A stretch of 59,694 nucleotides of DNA, from assembly GCF_009915155.1 (NCBI RefSeq), contig NZ_JAABLM010000015.1:1-59694 (forward strand), in the 5' to 3' direction. The DNA is from Flavobacterium ichthyis. GTDB taxonomy: Bacteria; Bacteroidota; Bacteroidia; Flavobacteriales; Flavobacteriaceae. Within the stretch, counting starts at the first letter, position 1, and the number at the start of each line of letters is the position of its first letter. The notes below the pieces were generated by a model that searched no databases, had not been told where the DNA came from, and worked only from the letters and a program-made list of their open reading frames with translations. This document shows positions 26,339 to 35,170 of the stretch, one piece after another. The translations under genes and the position numbers were made by a program.

Positions 26339-27220
26339 ATGGAAAATCAGAAAAACAACAATAGCTTAAAGGCTATTATTGCAGTGCTGGCAATTTTGTT
26401 GGCGGGAAGTTTAGTGTACATGTACAAAATTAGTAGCGATGCCAAAGCTACTGAAACCGAATTGGTAAGCGACAAAGAAAGCGCAATGACCCAATTAACG
26501 GAAATGAAAACCAAATTAGATGAAGCTATTGCTGAAAATACTTCGGTTTCGGATGAATTAATTGCCGAGAGAGAAAAAGTGGTAAAATTAATGGCAGAAC
26601 TCGAAAAATCTAAAGGTGATGTGGCTACTTTGAGAAAAGTACAACAACAATATAATGCTTTGAATGCGAGATTAAAAACACTTTTGGCTGAAAACGAAGG
26701 TTTAAAAACTCAGAATCAAACGTTGATGACCCAAAAAGACAGTATGACTGTTGCACTTGACGAATCAAGAAAATTTAATGATACGTTGATTTCTCAAAAT
26801 GAAAATCTTTCTAAAACGGTGGAAAAAGCGTCGAAATTAGTGGTGACCAACACAAAAGCTGAAGCGATTAAAGAAAGAAGTTCGGGGAAACAAATTGTTA
26901 CTGAAAGAGCTAGACGGGCGGATAAATTGAAAGTTTGCTTCACAATTGCACAAAATGCCGTGGCAAAATCAGGCAGTAAAAATTATTATGTACAAATTAT
27001 TGACAGCAAGAACAACGTGGTTGGTGAAAAACGAACTGAAAATTTTGGCGAAAAAACTTTAACTTATAGTTTTGTGAGCACGGTTGCTTATAACAACGAA
27101 TCAGTTAATGTTTGTGAATTTTTAGAGGGTCAAGGAGTAGATTTTGAAAAAGGAAATTACTTTGTAAATATCTTTGACAAAAGTGAATTGGTATCTAAAA
27201 CCAGCTTTACATTGAAATAA
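26339..27220 (+). CDS. Membrane-anchored coiled-coil protein
   Basis: The 293-aa protein has one N-terminal transmembrane anchor (about residues 12-29, AIIAVLAILLAGSLVYMY), then a long predicted coiled coil (about 35-195). A compact C-terminal domain follows, with VCFTIAQNAVAKSGSKNYYV and KNNVVGEKRTENFGEKT and a repeated strand pattern. It is probably attached to the inner membrane and projects into the periplasm. I do not recognise a named family. The start at 26339 is preferred because the frame upstream runs back through the hutG promoter. Confidence 0.75.
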   Translation: MENQKNNNSLKAIIAVLAILLAGSLVYMYKISSDAKATETELVSDKESAMTQLTEMKTKLDEAIAENTSVSDELIAEREKVVKLMAELEKSKGDVATLRKVQQQYNALNARLKTLLAENEGLKTQNQTLMTQKDSMTVALDESRKFNDTLISQNENLSKTVEKASKLVVTNTKAEAIKERSSGKQIVTERARRADKLKVCFTIAQNAVAKSGSKNYYVQIIDSKNNVVGEKRTENFGEKTLTYSFVSTVAYNNESVNVCEFLEGQGVDFEKGNYFVNIFDKSELVSKTSFTLK

Positions 27221-27250
27221 TTTTCGGTAAAAATAAATTTAAACTATACA

Positions 27251-27281
27251 AAAAAAGGAGCTTGAAAAAGCTCCTTTTTTT
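27251..27281. terminator. Bidirectional terminator between coiled-coil gene and hutI
   Basis: AAAAAAGGAGCTT and AAGCTCCTTTTTTT form a strong stem around a 3-nt loop, with T runs on both strands. It lies between the two convergent stop codons. Confidence 0.85.
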
Positions 27282-27297
27282 ATGTAAAGAAACTTAA

Positions 27298-28536
27298 TTA
27301 ACGAATGATTTTGCCTTCGATAATTACGTTGTCAATTAAATCTGTACCAAATTGATACGGCAACTGGTAAAACGAAGTTACAGGTTTTGAAATGATGATA
27401 TTGGCGCGCTTTCCTTTGGTAATCGAGCCGTGAGTTTCGGAAATTCCCATGGCGTAAGCTCCATTAATTGTAGCGGCATTGAAGGCTTCTTCGGGCGTCA
27501 TTTTCATTTTTATACAAGCTGTTGCTACCACAAAATTCATGTTTCCGGAAGGTGTTGTTCCGGGATTGAAATCTGAAGCTAACGCCAATGGTAATCCGGC
27601 TTCAAGCATTTTTCTAGCTGGGGTATAAGGAATGCTTATAAAATAAGAACATGAGGGCAAGGCAACTGGCATTGTCATAGAATTTTTTAAAATTTCGATG
27701 TCCTCGTCCGTAACAATTTCCAGGTGATCTACGGAAAGTGCTTCGTGCTTTACACAAGCTTCAATGCCATTTATAGCGGTAAACTGGTTGACGTGGATTT
27801 TTGCTGGAAGTCCATATTTTTTGCCGGCTTCCAAGATTTTTTCGGTTTCTTCGATGGAAAAATAACCGGTTTCGAGAAATGCATCGATGTAATCAGCAAG
27901 ATTTTCCTGAGCGATTTTTGGAAGCATTTCATTGATAATCAAATCAAGGTAAGCGGCATGATTTTCTTTATATTCCGAAGGAAAAGCGTGGGCTCCTAAA
28001 AAGGTAGCTTTAATGGCAACAGGAAAATTTTCTTTTAATTTTTTAATAACCCGAAGCATTTTGAGTTCGCTTTCAACGGTCAATCCGTAACCTGATTTTA
28101 TTTCCACAGCTCCAGAACCTTGCTGCATCACTTCTTCTAAACGTAGTTTTGATTCTTGGTACAAAATTTCTTCAGGAGTTTCGTTTAGTTTTTTAGCCGA
28201 ATTGAGAATGCCGCCACCACGATTGAAGATTTCTTCGTACGAAAGTCCGTTGATCCTGTCGACAAATTCCTGAACGCGATTCCCGGCATAAACAATATGA
28301 GTATGACTGTCACACCAGGCTGGAAAAACTATTTTTCCTGTAGCATCAATTGTTTTATCAGGGTTTATTTTTGGCAAGTTTTCCATAGATCCAAAATTGG
28401 AAATCAGGTTGTCTTGGAGTAGGAGAAAGGCGTTTTCGATGAGTGGCAAATCTGCCATTTCTTTTCCGGAAACTTTTTCTATGTGATTTTCCCGAACTTG
28501 AAGCAGTTGTTTTATATTGGTAATTAATGTGGTCAT
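27298..28536 (-). CDS. hutI: Imidazolonepropionase
   Basis: The amidohydrolase converts 4-imidazolone-5-propionate to N-formimidoyl-glutamate, the third step of histidine breakdown. The metal pair is in DSHTHIVYAG, with KSGYGLT and KIHVNQF (metal His), DHLE and ALASDFNPGT following as expected for HutI. At 412 aa it has the usual length. It lies near the hutG-type gene on the same strand, though the coiled-coil gene separates them. An AT-rich heptad array starts 6 bp upstream of its ATG. Confidence 0.95.
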   Translation of the reverse strand: MTTLITNIKQLLQVRENHIEKVSGKEMADLPLIENAFLLLQDNLISNFGSMENLPKINPDKTIDATGKIVFPAWCDSHTHIVYAGNRVQEFVDRINGLSYEEIFNRGGGILNSAKKLNETPEEILYQESKLRLEEVMQQGSGAVEIKSGYGLTVESELKMLRVIKKLKENFPVAIKATFLGAHAFPSEYKENHAAYLDLIINEMLPKIAQENLADYIDAFLETGYFSIEETEKILEAGKKYGLPAKIHVNQFTAINGIEACVKHEALSVDHLEIVTDEDIEILKNSMTMPVALPSCSYFISIPYTPARKMLEAGLPLALASDFNPGTTPSGNMNFVVATACIKMKMTPEEAFNAATINGAYAMGISETHGSITKGKRANIIISKPVTSFYQLPYQFGTDLIDNVIIEGKIIR

Positions 28537-28541
28537 TTTGG

Positions 28542-28604
28542 GATATATGATTTATGAATTATGACATTTGATAACTTGAAAACTGAAACTTAAAACTAAA
28601 ATTT
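28542..28604. repeat. Heptad array upstream of hutI
   Basis: On the plus strand nine in-register heptads occur: GATATAT, GATTTAT, GAATTAT, GACATTT, GATAACT, TGAAAAC, TGAAACT, TAAAACT, AAAATTT. Unlike the other arrays, this one lies beside a start codon instead of a stop codon. Confidence 0.6.
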
Positions 28605-28692
28605 TACTTCACAAAGCATATAAGAAATTCAAGCAGTTTGGTTTTTTAACATGGAACATTCAACTTTAAACCTTAAACTTTTTTTAAAACTT

Positions 28693-28791
28693 TAAAAAAT
28701 GCCTGATGGTTTTAATTAGCCCCGGCAAAGTGGAAATCTTTCCTGCTCCTTTTTTTGGAGCGGGAAAATTGAAACGACGACGGGAACTACG
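28693..28791 (+). repeat. Dispersed hairpin repeat, copy B
   Basis: The core reads ATTAGCCCCGGCAAAGTG, then TTTCCTGCTCC / GGAGCGGGAAA around a T run, then GACGGGAACTACG. It differs from copy A at only a few positions and is in the opposite orientation. Confidence 0.85.
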
Positions 28792-28910
28792 TTTAAAAAA
28801 ATGCCTGTCGATTGGCTCCTGAAAAAAATGATCCGACTGATGGTGAATAAAATTTTTGTAAAGTTAAAATTGAATTTTAAAAACTCCTATATTTATTCAA
28901 ATTTATTGCT

Positions 28911-29990
28911 GTGAGAAAAATTAAGTACCGGGAGGTTAGGAAGTTGCAACCGAATTATTTGGAATACACCGGGATTTATAACACTGAACCGGTTGAAATG
29001 CAGTTGTTTGTGTACAATGATGAAGGTTTTGAGGAATATAAAAAGGCAACTGTTGATCGTTTTAAAAAAGAAATTTCTGACGAGAATCAGGCAAATGATG
29101 TAAAATGGTTAAATGTTCACGGATTACATAACGAAGATGTAGTCAGGCAGATTGGTGAGGTTTTGGAACTGGAAAATTTTGTTATTGGAGATATTTTAAA
29201 TGTGGCGAGACGTCCTAAAATGGATGAATTAGACGACGTGCTTTTTTTTAGTATTAAATCAATTTTGCAGCGTGAAGAAAGTGAATCGGTTAGGGTGGAG
29301 CAAATTAGTTTTTTATTGAAAGACAATTTGCTGATTTCGTTTCAAGAAAAAAAGAGCGATTTTTTTACACATATACGCGAGCGAATCCGAACGCATAGCG
29401 GAATTGTACGAAAGAAAAAAGCGGATTATTTGATGTATTTATTGCTGGATGCTGTGATGGAAAATTTTTTTGTGACGATTGAAAATTATGAAAATGGCAT
29501 TGAGGTTTTGCTGATAGAATCGAAAACAGCTTATAAATCTACTTTTTTGGAACGTATTGAAAAAGAACGGGAAGATTTGAATTTTTTGAAACGATCAATT
29601 GTACCATTGCGTGACGCGATGTATAACCTAAAGCACGGTAACGAAATTGAAAATAAAATTGTGTCAAATTCAAACATTGTTTTCTTCGAACGTTTACATC
29701 AAAAAAGTTTGGAGCTTTTGGAGCAAATCGATTATGATATGAAGTCGTTAGATAGTGCTTCTAATTTATTTTTTTCGTCCCAAAGCCAGCGGATGAATCA
29801 AATTATGAAAACGCTTACAATTTTCTCTGTAATTTTTATGCCGCTTACTTTTATCGTTGGGGTTTACGGAATGAATTTTGAAAACATGCCCGAACTGAAA
29901 ATGGAAAATGGTTACTATGTGACTTTAGTGGTAATGTTTTTAATAGCTGTTGTGATGGTGGTTTATTTTAAACGGAAGCATTGGTTTTGA
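28911..29990 (+). CDS. corA: CorA-family magnesium/cobalt transporter
   Basis: The 359-aa protein is a pentameric inner-membrane divalent cation channel. The cytoplasmic N-terminal domain includes WLNVHGLHNEDVV and a long stalk helix. Two C-terminal membrane helices follow with the signature YGMNFENMPEL (GMN selectivity motif), and the protein ends in a basic tail, YFKRKHWF. Translation probably starts at GTG 28911, because the next ATG (28999) would cut the first conserved block. A heptad array begins inside its TGA stop codon. Confidence 0.93.
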   Translation: MRKIKYREVRKLQPNYLEYTGIYNTEPVEMQLFVYNDEGFEEYKKATVDRFKKEISDENQANDVKWLNVHGLHNEDVVRQIGEVLELENFVIGDILNVARRPKMDELDDVLFFSIKSILQREESESVRVEQISFLLKDNLLISFQEKKSDFFTHIRERIRTHSGIVRKKKADYLMYLLLDAVMENFFVTIENYENGIEVLLIESKTAYKSTFLERIEKEREDLNFLKRSIVPLRDAMYNLKHGNEIENKIVSNSNIVFFERLHQKSLELLEQIDYDMKSLDSASNLFFSSQSQRMNQIMKTLTIFSVIFMPLTFIVGVYGMNFENMPELKMENGYYVTLVVMFLIAVVMVVYFKRKHWF

Positions 29991-30065
29991 ATTATGAGTT
30001 ATGAGTTATGAGTGAAGAGAAAAGAGAAAAGAGAAAAGAGAAAAGAGAAAAGAGTTTGGAGTTAT
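29989..30065 (+). repeat. Heptad array, 11 units, behind corA
   Basis: Starting with the GA of the corA stop codon, 11 units of GA(G/A)NNNN run in strict seven-base register: GAATTAT, GAGTTAT twice, GAGTGAA, GAGAAAA five times, GAGTTTG, GAGTTAT. They are in the sense orientation of corA. Confidence 0.85.
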
Positions 30066-30093
30066 AAGTTTTGCTGTAAAAAATAAGCAGTCA

Positions 30094-30126
30094 GAAAAAA
30101 ATAAAACGGCGGAAATTTTCCGCCGT
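30094..30126 (-). terminator. Terminator between corA and fumC
   Basis: ACGGCGGAAA and TTTCCGCCGT form a perfect stem with almost no loop. On the minus strand it is followed by TTTATTTTTT. It lies midway between the two heptad arrays. Confidence 0.75.
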
Positions 30127-30147
30127 CATACTTTTCAGTTATTACGA

Positions 30148-30224
30148 ATTATTCAACCCTCATTACTCAATCCTCCCAACTCCCAACTCCCAACTCATAA
30201 TTCATAATTCATAACTCATAACTC
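30148..30224 (-). repeat. Heptad array, 11 units, behind fumC
   Basis: Read on the minus strand, five bases after the start of the fumC stop codon region: GAGTTAT twice, GAATTAT twice, GAGTTGG three times, GAGGATT, GAGTAAT, GAGGGTT, GAATAAT. It has eleven units of GA(G/A)NNNN in the sense orientation of fumC, facing the corA array. Confidence 0.8.
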
Positions 30225-30228
30225 ATAA

Positions 30229-31632
30229 CTATTTAAGGCTTCCTACCATTTCTTCCGGTTTTACCCAGGCGTCAAAGTCTTCAGCTGAAACGTAACCTAA
30301 TCGAACGGCTTCTTCTTTTAAAGTTGTTCCGTTTTTATGAGCGGTTTGTGCAATTTCTGCGGCTTTATAATACCCGATTTTTGTATTTAAAGCGGTAACC
30401 AACATTAGTGAATTGTTGACTAATTCATTGATTCTTTTATGATTAGGTTCGATTCCTTGTGCACAATGTTCGTCAAATGAAACACAAGCATCTCCAATTA
30501 GTCGTGCAGATTGAAGAAAGTTTGCTGCCATTAACGGTTTGAAAACATTTAACTCGTAATGACCTTGTGTACCTCCTACGGTAATTGCAACATCGTTCCC
30601 CATTACTTGAGCACAAACCATTGTTAATGCTTCGCATTGCGTAGGGTTTACTTTTCCTGGCATGATTGACGATCCTGGCTCGTTTTCTGGAATAAAAATT
30701 TCGCCAATTCCCGAACGTGGTCCGGAAGCTAACATACGGATGTCATTGGCAATTTTATTCAAAGAAACCGCCAATTGTTTTAACGCTCCATGTGATTCTA
30801 CGATGGCATCGTGAGCTGCTAAAGCTTCAAATTTATTCGGTGCAGTGACAAACGGATGTCCGGTAAATTCGGCAATGTATTGTGCTACTTTTACGTCATA
30901 ACCTTCAGGAGTGTTTAACCCAGTTCCAACAGCCGTTCCACCTAAAGCTACTTCGGATAAATGTGAAAGCGTATTTTTTAAGGCTTTTAAACCGTAATTT
31001 AATTGCGCTACATAACCAGAGATTTCTTGTCCTAATGTCAAAGGTGTAGCATCCATCAAATGTGTTCTACCAATTTTTACCACATTTTTAAATTCTTCAG
31101 ATTTTTTTTGAAGTGTATCTCTTAATTTTTCAACACCCGGAATTGTTACTTCTACCACAGCTTTGTAGGCTGCAATGTGCATTCCCGTTGGGTAGGTATC
31201 GTTAGAAGATTGGGATTTGTTTACATCATCATTTGCTTTTACAATTTGTTCCCCTTCGCCAATTTTTCCGCCGTTAAGAACCTGAGCTCTGTTAGCAATA
31301 ACTTCGTTAACGTTCATATTGCTTTGAGTTCCAGAACCCGTTTGCCATATTACCAGTGGAAATTCATCAGCTAATTTTCCAGCCAAAATTTCGTCACAAA
31401 CCGCACCAATTAAATCTCTTTTTTCTACTGATAAAACGCCAAGATCGTGATTAGCATAAGCGGCGGCTTTTTTTAGATAGGCAAATCCTTCTACTATTTC
31501 CATTGGCATTGAAGCCGAAGGACCAATTTTAAAATTATTTCGGGAACGCTCTGTTTGTGCTCCCCAATATTTATCTGCAGGAACCTGCACTTCACCCATA
31601 GTGTCTTTTTCTATTCTAAAACTCATTTGCAT
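30229..31632 (-). CDS. fumC: Class II fumarate hydratase
   Basis: The iron-independent homotetrameric fumarase of the citric acid cycle interconverts fumarate and malate. Active-site blocks are [12 protein letters not shown] (about 96-107), [11 protein letters not shown] (142-152), [14 protein letters not shown] and the signature [11 protein letters not shown]. At 467 aa it is the standard length. An in-frame ATG two codons downstream (MSFRIE) is an equally likely start. It follows the STM3941-type gene by 7 bp on the same strand and is probably cotranscribed. Confidence 0.96.
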   Translation of the reverse strand: MQMSFRIEKDTMGEVQVPADKYWGAQTERSRNNFKIGPSASMPMEIVEGFAYLKKAAAYANHDLGVLSVEKRDLIGAVCDEILAGKLADEFPLVIWQTGSGTQSNMNVNEVIANRAQVLNGGKIGEGEQIVKANDDVNKSQSSNDTYPTGMHIAAYKAVVEVTIPGVEKLRDTLQKKSEEFKNVVKIGRTHLMDATPLTLGQEISGYVAQLNYGLKALKNTLSHLSEVALGGTAVGTGLNTPEGYDVKVAQYIAEFTGHPFVTAPNKFEALAAHDAIVESHGALKQLAVSLNKIANDIRMLASGPRSGIGEIFIPENEPGSSIMPGKVNPTQCEALTMVCAQVMGNDVAITVGGTQGHYELNVFKPLMAANFLQSARLIGDACVSFDEHCAQGIEPNHKRINELVNNSLMLVTALNTKIGYYKAAEIAQTAHKNGTTLKEEAVRLGYVSAEDFDAWVKPEEMVGSLK

Positions 31633-31639
31633 AAAATTT

Positions 31640-32194
31640 TTAGTTGTTTTGAGTAATTTGGTTGTATTGTTTTAAATGGCTTTGCAGCAAATCCAGTAAT
31701 TGTACGTGATTAGTTTTTAAATTATTAGCCGAAATTGATACCGCACTTCCAAATTTTTCATGGTTAACGGTCATTACTTTTTTGATGAAATTATTTTGTT
31801 GTGAAGCAATAAATTTTTCCGGATTATTTAATTGTATCGAAACAAATTTTTGGTTCATTACTGAAACTTCTTTTATCTCAACAATAATATCCCACGGAAT
31901 AAATCCTGCGCTAACACCGCTTGAATTGTCAGTAATTCCTTGTGAATTAATAATAAGACCTTCCTTTGGCACTAATAATTTGCGAATAATTATTATGGCA
32001 GAAAATCCGAAAAAAATGATTCCAGCAATCCCAACAATTGAAATAAGAACTGGAGAATTTATAATGTGTAAAAAATAATCTTTCGCTGATAAAAAGTAAA
32101 TAGATAATCCTACAAACCCTAAAGCCAATATTAAAGAAATCAGCATTTTACCTTTGCTTAATGGAATAGAAATGGTTTGATGGGTAGATATCAT
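31640..32194 (-). CDS. STM3941-type membrane protein
   Basis: The 184-aa protein has two membrane helices near the N-terminus (about 18-36, 47-70). A soluble beta-rich PH-like domain follows, with [20 protein letters not shown] and [14 protein letters not shown]. This layout matches a family I know as STM3941, which has no established function. A TATTTTTG -7 element lies 25 bp upstream, so this gene and fumC probably share that promoter. Recognition of the family is from memory of its pattern and is moderate. Confidence 0.7.
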   Translation of the reverse strand: MISTHQTISIPLSKGKMLISLILALGFVGLSIYFLSAKDYFLHIINSPVLISIVGIAGIIFFGFSAIIIIRKLLVPKEGLIINSQGITDNSSGVSAGFIPWDIIVEIKEVSVMNQKFVSIQLNNPEKFIASQQNNFIKKVMTVNHEKFGSAVSISANNLKTNHVQLLDLLQSHLKQYNQITQNN

Positions 32195-32219
32195 CTTTGG
32201 ACTTTGATTTTTTACTGCC

Positions 32220-32227
32220 CAAAAATA
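32220..32227 (-). promoter_or_regulatory. Candidate -7 element TATTTTTG
   Basis: The minus-strand TATTTTTG lies 25 bp upstream of the STM3941-type ATG and probably serves the STM3941-type/fumC pair. Confidence 0.45.
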
Positions 32228-32307
32228 AGCATTATATTAAGGTATAAAAAGAGAAACATTTGTTTTTTTTTTGAATGAATTTTATTGGTAGAAAAAATTT
32301 TAAGCCT

Positions 32308-32315
32308 TATCTTTG
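32308..32315 (+). promoter_or_regulatory. -7 element TATCTTTG over an apparent TTG start
   Basis: TATCTTTG matches TAnnTTTG and its last three bases are the TTG that would open a longer frame at 32313. This argues for the ATG at 32343, 27 bp downstream. Confidence 0.5.
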
Positions 32316-32342
32316 GCAGGTATTCAAAAAATTCCGGAAAAC

Positions 32343-32513
32343 ATGTTTGAATTTCAGCAGTATTTAGGCTTTTTACTTTTCCTTACCATTTTAACCATGG
32401 GCTTTTGGTTGATGATTTTTTTGGTAAGTTTCCTTCCTTATTGGGTTGGAGGTGCTTTAACAGAATTGTACAAAGAAAGAAAAGCTAAAAAGAAACTAGA
32501 AAAATCAGCTTAA
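32343..32513 (+). CDS. 56-aa single-span membrane protein
   Basis: A short gene encodes one long hydrophobic helix (LGFLLFLTILTMGFWLMIF and following) and a basic tail, KERKAKKKLEKSA, that should face the cytoplasm. I start it at ATG 32343, because a TTG ten codons upstream coincides with a -7 promoter element. Its own promoter and terminator show a monocistronic unit. No family is recognised and no function is proposed. Confidence 0.65.
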   Translation: MFEFQQYLGFLLFLTILTMGFWLMIFLVSFLPYWVGGALTELYKERKAKKKLEKSA

Positions 32514-32532
32514 ATTATTTATGCTTGATTAC

Positions 32533-32564
32533 AGGCTGTCTTTTTTTGAGACGGCCTTTTTTTT
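32533..32564 (+). terminator. Terminator before nhaA
   Basis: AGGCTGTCT and AGACGGCCT pair (one G-T) around a T-rich loop, followed by eight T. Confidence 0.8.
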
Positions 32565-32591
32565 GTCAATTTTCATTAAAAAAAATATTAG

Positions 32592-33782
32592 ATGACTAAG
32601 TTAATCAACTTAAAAATTTTTCCACATTTCTTTAAATCATCTTCAGCGGGTGGAATCTTACTTCTTTTTGCAGTTGCAATATCTTTGATAATTGCTAATA
32701 CAAACTGGGCTGATGATTTTGCCGAAATCCTTAATATTCCATTAGGTTTTGAAACCGAAAGTTTAAAACTTCGTTACCCAATTCTACTTTGGATTAACGA
32801 TGGATTAATGGCAATATTTTTCCTTTTGGTAGGATTAGAAATTAAGCGTGAGGTGGTTGAAGGTGAACTTTCAACACTTAAACAGGCTGCTTTACCTGTT
32901 TTAGCTGCTATTGGAGGAGTTGTAGTTCCAGCGGCAATTTACACAGTTTTCAACAACAATTCACCTGAAACAATTCACGGTTGGGGAATTCCTATGGCAA
33001 CAGATATAGCATTTGCATTAGCCATTTTATCGCTTTTAGGAAAAAGTGTTCCCACGGGATTGAAAATTTTTCTGGCAGCTTTGGCTATCGTAGATGATTT
33101 AATTGCTATTTTGGTTATTGCTATTTTTTATTCAAAAGAGTTGCATTTAGATTATTTAGGATATGCTGCAGGTGTTTTTGCTTTTTTAATTATCCTCAAT
33201 AGATTAGGGGTGAAAAACATTTTTTGCTACCTCGTTCCAGGTGTTGTAATGTGGTATTTAATTCATCACTCTGGTATTCATGCTACTATTGCTGGGGTTT
33301 TGACCGCTATTACTTTACCCACCAATGATGTTGATAAAGAATCACCATTAGAAATTTTAGAACACGCTTTAACCCAACCTGTAAATTTCATCATCATGCC
33401 TATTTTTGCCTTAGCCAATACCAATATCACTTTTGAAAGTGGTATGGTTGAAGGGTTGACTAGCAGCTTAGGTTTAGGAATTGTTTTAGGATTGTTTCTA
33501 GGTAAACCAATTGGAATTTTCTTGATGTCATTTTTGGCAGTTAAGGGAAGAGTTTGTGAATTACCTGTGAATACTAATTTTATTCATGTATTAGGTTTAG
33601 GTCTTTTAGGAGGAATAGGTTTTACCATGTCTATATTTATTGCGTTATTGTCTTTTGACGAAGTTTTTTTACAAACTGAAGCCAAATTTTCCATTTTAGT
33701 GGCATCAGTTTTGGCCGGACTTATCGGATTTATTTTGTTGAAAGTGTACAGTCGTAAAAAAGGATACCAGCAAGAAGTATAA
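32592..33782 (+). CDS. nhaA: Na+/H+ antiporter NhaA
   Basis: The inner-membrane sodium/proton antiporter has about eleven to twelve helices across 396 aa. The signature ion-site segment is ALAIVDDLIAILVIAIFY, with two adjacent Asp. Other family blocks are WINDGLMAIFFLLVGLEIKRE, PMATDIAFALAIL and GGIGFTMSIFIALL. It maintains pH and sodium homeostasis. It is transcribed alone after a terminator and has no obvious oddity. Confidence 0.95.
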   Translation: MTKLINLKIFPHFFKSSSAGGILLLFAVAISLIIANTNWADDFAEILNIPLGFETESLKLRYPILLWINDGLMAIFFLLVGLEIKREVVEGELSTLKQAALPVLAAIGGVVVPAAIYTVFNNNSPETIHGWGIPMATDIAFALAILSLLGKSVPTGLKIFLAALAIVDDLIAILVIAIFYSKELHLDYLGYAAGVFAFLIILNRLGVKNIFCYLVPGVVMWYLIHHSGIHATIAGVLTAITLPTNDVDKESPLEILEHALTQPVNFIIMPIFALANTNITFESGMVEGLTSSLGLGIVLGLFLGKPIGIFLMSFLAVKGRVCELPVNTNFIHVLGLGLLGGIGFTMSIFIALLSFDEVFLQTEAKFSILVASVLAGLIGFILLKVYSRKKGYQQEV

Positions 33783-33841
33783 GATAATATTTTCTTTAAA
33801 TTAATTTTGGAAAAAATGTCAACGTTACGAAGTATTAATTG

Positions 33842-35038
33842 CTAATTGCTATTATTTTCATTAAACGCGGACGGTAAGAGTTGCGGAATAAATTTTACTA
33901 AAATTGGTAATAAAAGTGAACCTCCCGGAAGTAAAAAAATGGTCAATGACGGGACGGTTTTACATATTTCAAGTAGCTGTTTTTTGACTTTTTTCTTTTC
34001 TTTTGAATCTAAATTTTGATTTATTGATTTAGAAAGAAGCATCATCAACTCGGCGTTGTTGCTCAATTCTTTTTTCAGGCGGTGGCTGTTTCGGGTAATG
34101 AGTACTTTTACATTTTGCGTAGCGTGGTCATAAAAATGTTTAACTGGATTAGAATAATTAAAAAAAGGAATCTTCTTTTGATGTGCCTGAATAAAAAGGT
34201 TCGTTTGCGTAATGCTATTAGCTACGAATTCCGCCGGGATATTCATATTTTTAGCTAATTCAAATAAGAAACTTTTTTCGTTTTCTTCCATTTCATTGTC
34301 CGTCCACATTGCCAAGCCTGCTAAGTCCAGCAAATAGTATTTTTCGAGATTTTCTTTAAAATTATCTAATTCCAGTGAACTAATGTCTTTGGCTTCGGTC
34401 TTGGAAAATTTTGTGTAACGTACTGATGATTCGAACAATTTTATTATTAATTTGTCATAATCGGACTTTAAGGTTTTTACCTCAAGTGCTTTTGAAACAA
34501 GATTTACGAGAGTTTCTTCTAGCTTCCGTAAATAATTTTCGGGAATATTTCCTTGCCGTAAAAAATGATAAAATGCTAAAACATCAATAAAAAGTAGCGC
34601 ATTAGTTAAAATATGCGAAAAATTTTTGCTGATGATGTTTTCGTTAGTCTGTACTCGGTTTGCAATAATCTTTTCCAAATTGTTACTCGGTGGATTTTCT
34701 GGTAGCATTTTGTCTAAAAAACTAAAGCCCTTTGGATGCATTTGTTCGTAAAAAGCAATCGATTTATTGATAAAATTGGCTGGGTCTGTCTCGTGAGTAA
34801 CCAAACCAAAAATTCCGTACAAGGTATTGAGGAGTGCTACTTTAGAAAATTCTTCAGAAATCCAACCCTTACTATCAATATCCACAGGTGTGTCGAAATG
34901 CGTCACGTATCCATATATAAATCCTGTAGCGCGAACATTTTCGTAAAATTCACGCGGATAAATCACCACCGGAAGTTGCAAATGGTGCTGTTCTATAAAA
35001 AATTTATCGATCCAACCGGATGCTGAAGGATTTATCAT
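33842..35038 (-). CDS. LETM1-related biofilm-associated protein
   Basis: The 398-aa protein is mostly helical. Its C-terminus LLEICKTVPSLTIFLLPGG and the hydrophobic tail LLLPILVKFIPQLLPSAF are the LETM1-like ribosome-binding-type segment seen in a flavobacterial family annotated as biofilm associated. The middle carries an EF-like acidic patch, MWTDNEMEENE. No signal peptide is present, so it may be membrane attached by the C-terminal helix. The mitochondrial LETM1 cation/proton role is not established for bacterial members. It has a TAGCTTTG promoter element 20 bp upstream. Confidence 0.72.
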   Translation of the reverse strand: MINPSASGWIDKFFIEQHHLQLPVVIYPREFYENVRATGFIYGYVTHFDTPVDIDSKGWISEEFSKVALLNTLYGIFGLVTHETDPANFINKSIAFYEQMHPKGFSFLDKMLPENPPSNNLEKIIANRVQTNENIISKNFSHILTNALLFIDVLAFYHFLRQGNIPENYLRKLEETLVNLVSKALEVKTLKSDYDKLIIKLFESSVRYTKFSKTEAKDISSLELDNFKENLEKYYLLDLAGLAMWTDNEMEENEKSFLFELAKNMNIPAEFVANSITQTNLFIQAHQKKIPFFNYSNPVKHFYDHATQNVKVLITRNSHRLKKELSNNAELMMLLSKSINQNLDSKEKKKVKKQLLEICKTVPSLTIFLLPGGSLLLPILVKFIPQLLPSAFNENNSN

Positions 35039-35057
35039 AACCTGGAAAATACTTGTG

Positions 35058-35065
35058 CAAAGCTA
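35058..35065 (-). promoter_or_regulatory. Candidate -7 element TAGCTTTG
   Basis: On the minus strand TAGCTTTG matches TAnnTTTG and lies 20 bp before the LETM1-related gene start. Confidence 0.45.
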
Positions 35066-35170
35066 AAATATTTTTAATTTAAATAAAATTAATAACAAGA
35101 CACGACTTAAAGTTGTCCTAAAATTAATGAGCTTAATTATTATGTTTTTAACTTAGAGTAAAAAACAGCT

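Larger units (their letters stand above)
28537..28910. other. 374-bp intergenic stretch between hutI and corA
   Basis: No gene is seen. It contains a heptad array (28542-28604), some AACTTTAAA-rich sequence, and dispersed hairpin-repeat copy B (28693-28791). The short open frames crossing it have no family features. Confidence 0.6.

Noticed and set aside
29989..30065. TRAP-type RNA target as an explanation of the 11 GAG heptads
   Set aside because: TRAP sites have 2-3-nt spacers and the protein is not known in Bacteroidota. Kept only as an analogy in the finding, not as a call.
32313..32342. TTG start for the 56-aa membrane protein
   Set aside because: The TTG is the end of the -7 element TATCTTTG, so it would be untranscribed. 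The ATG at 32343 fits better.
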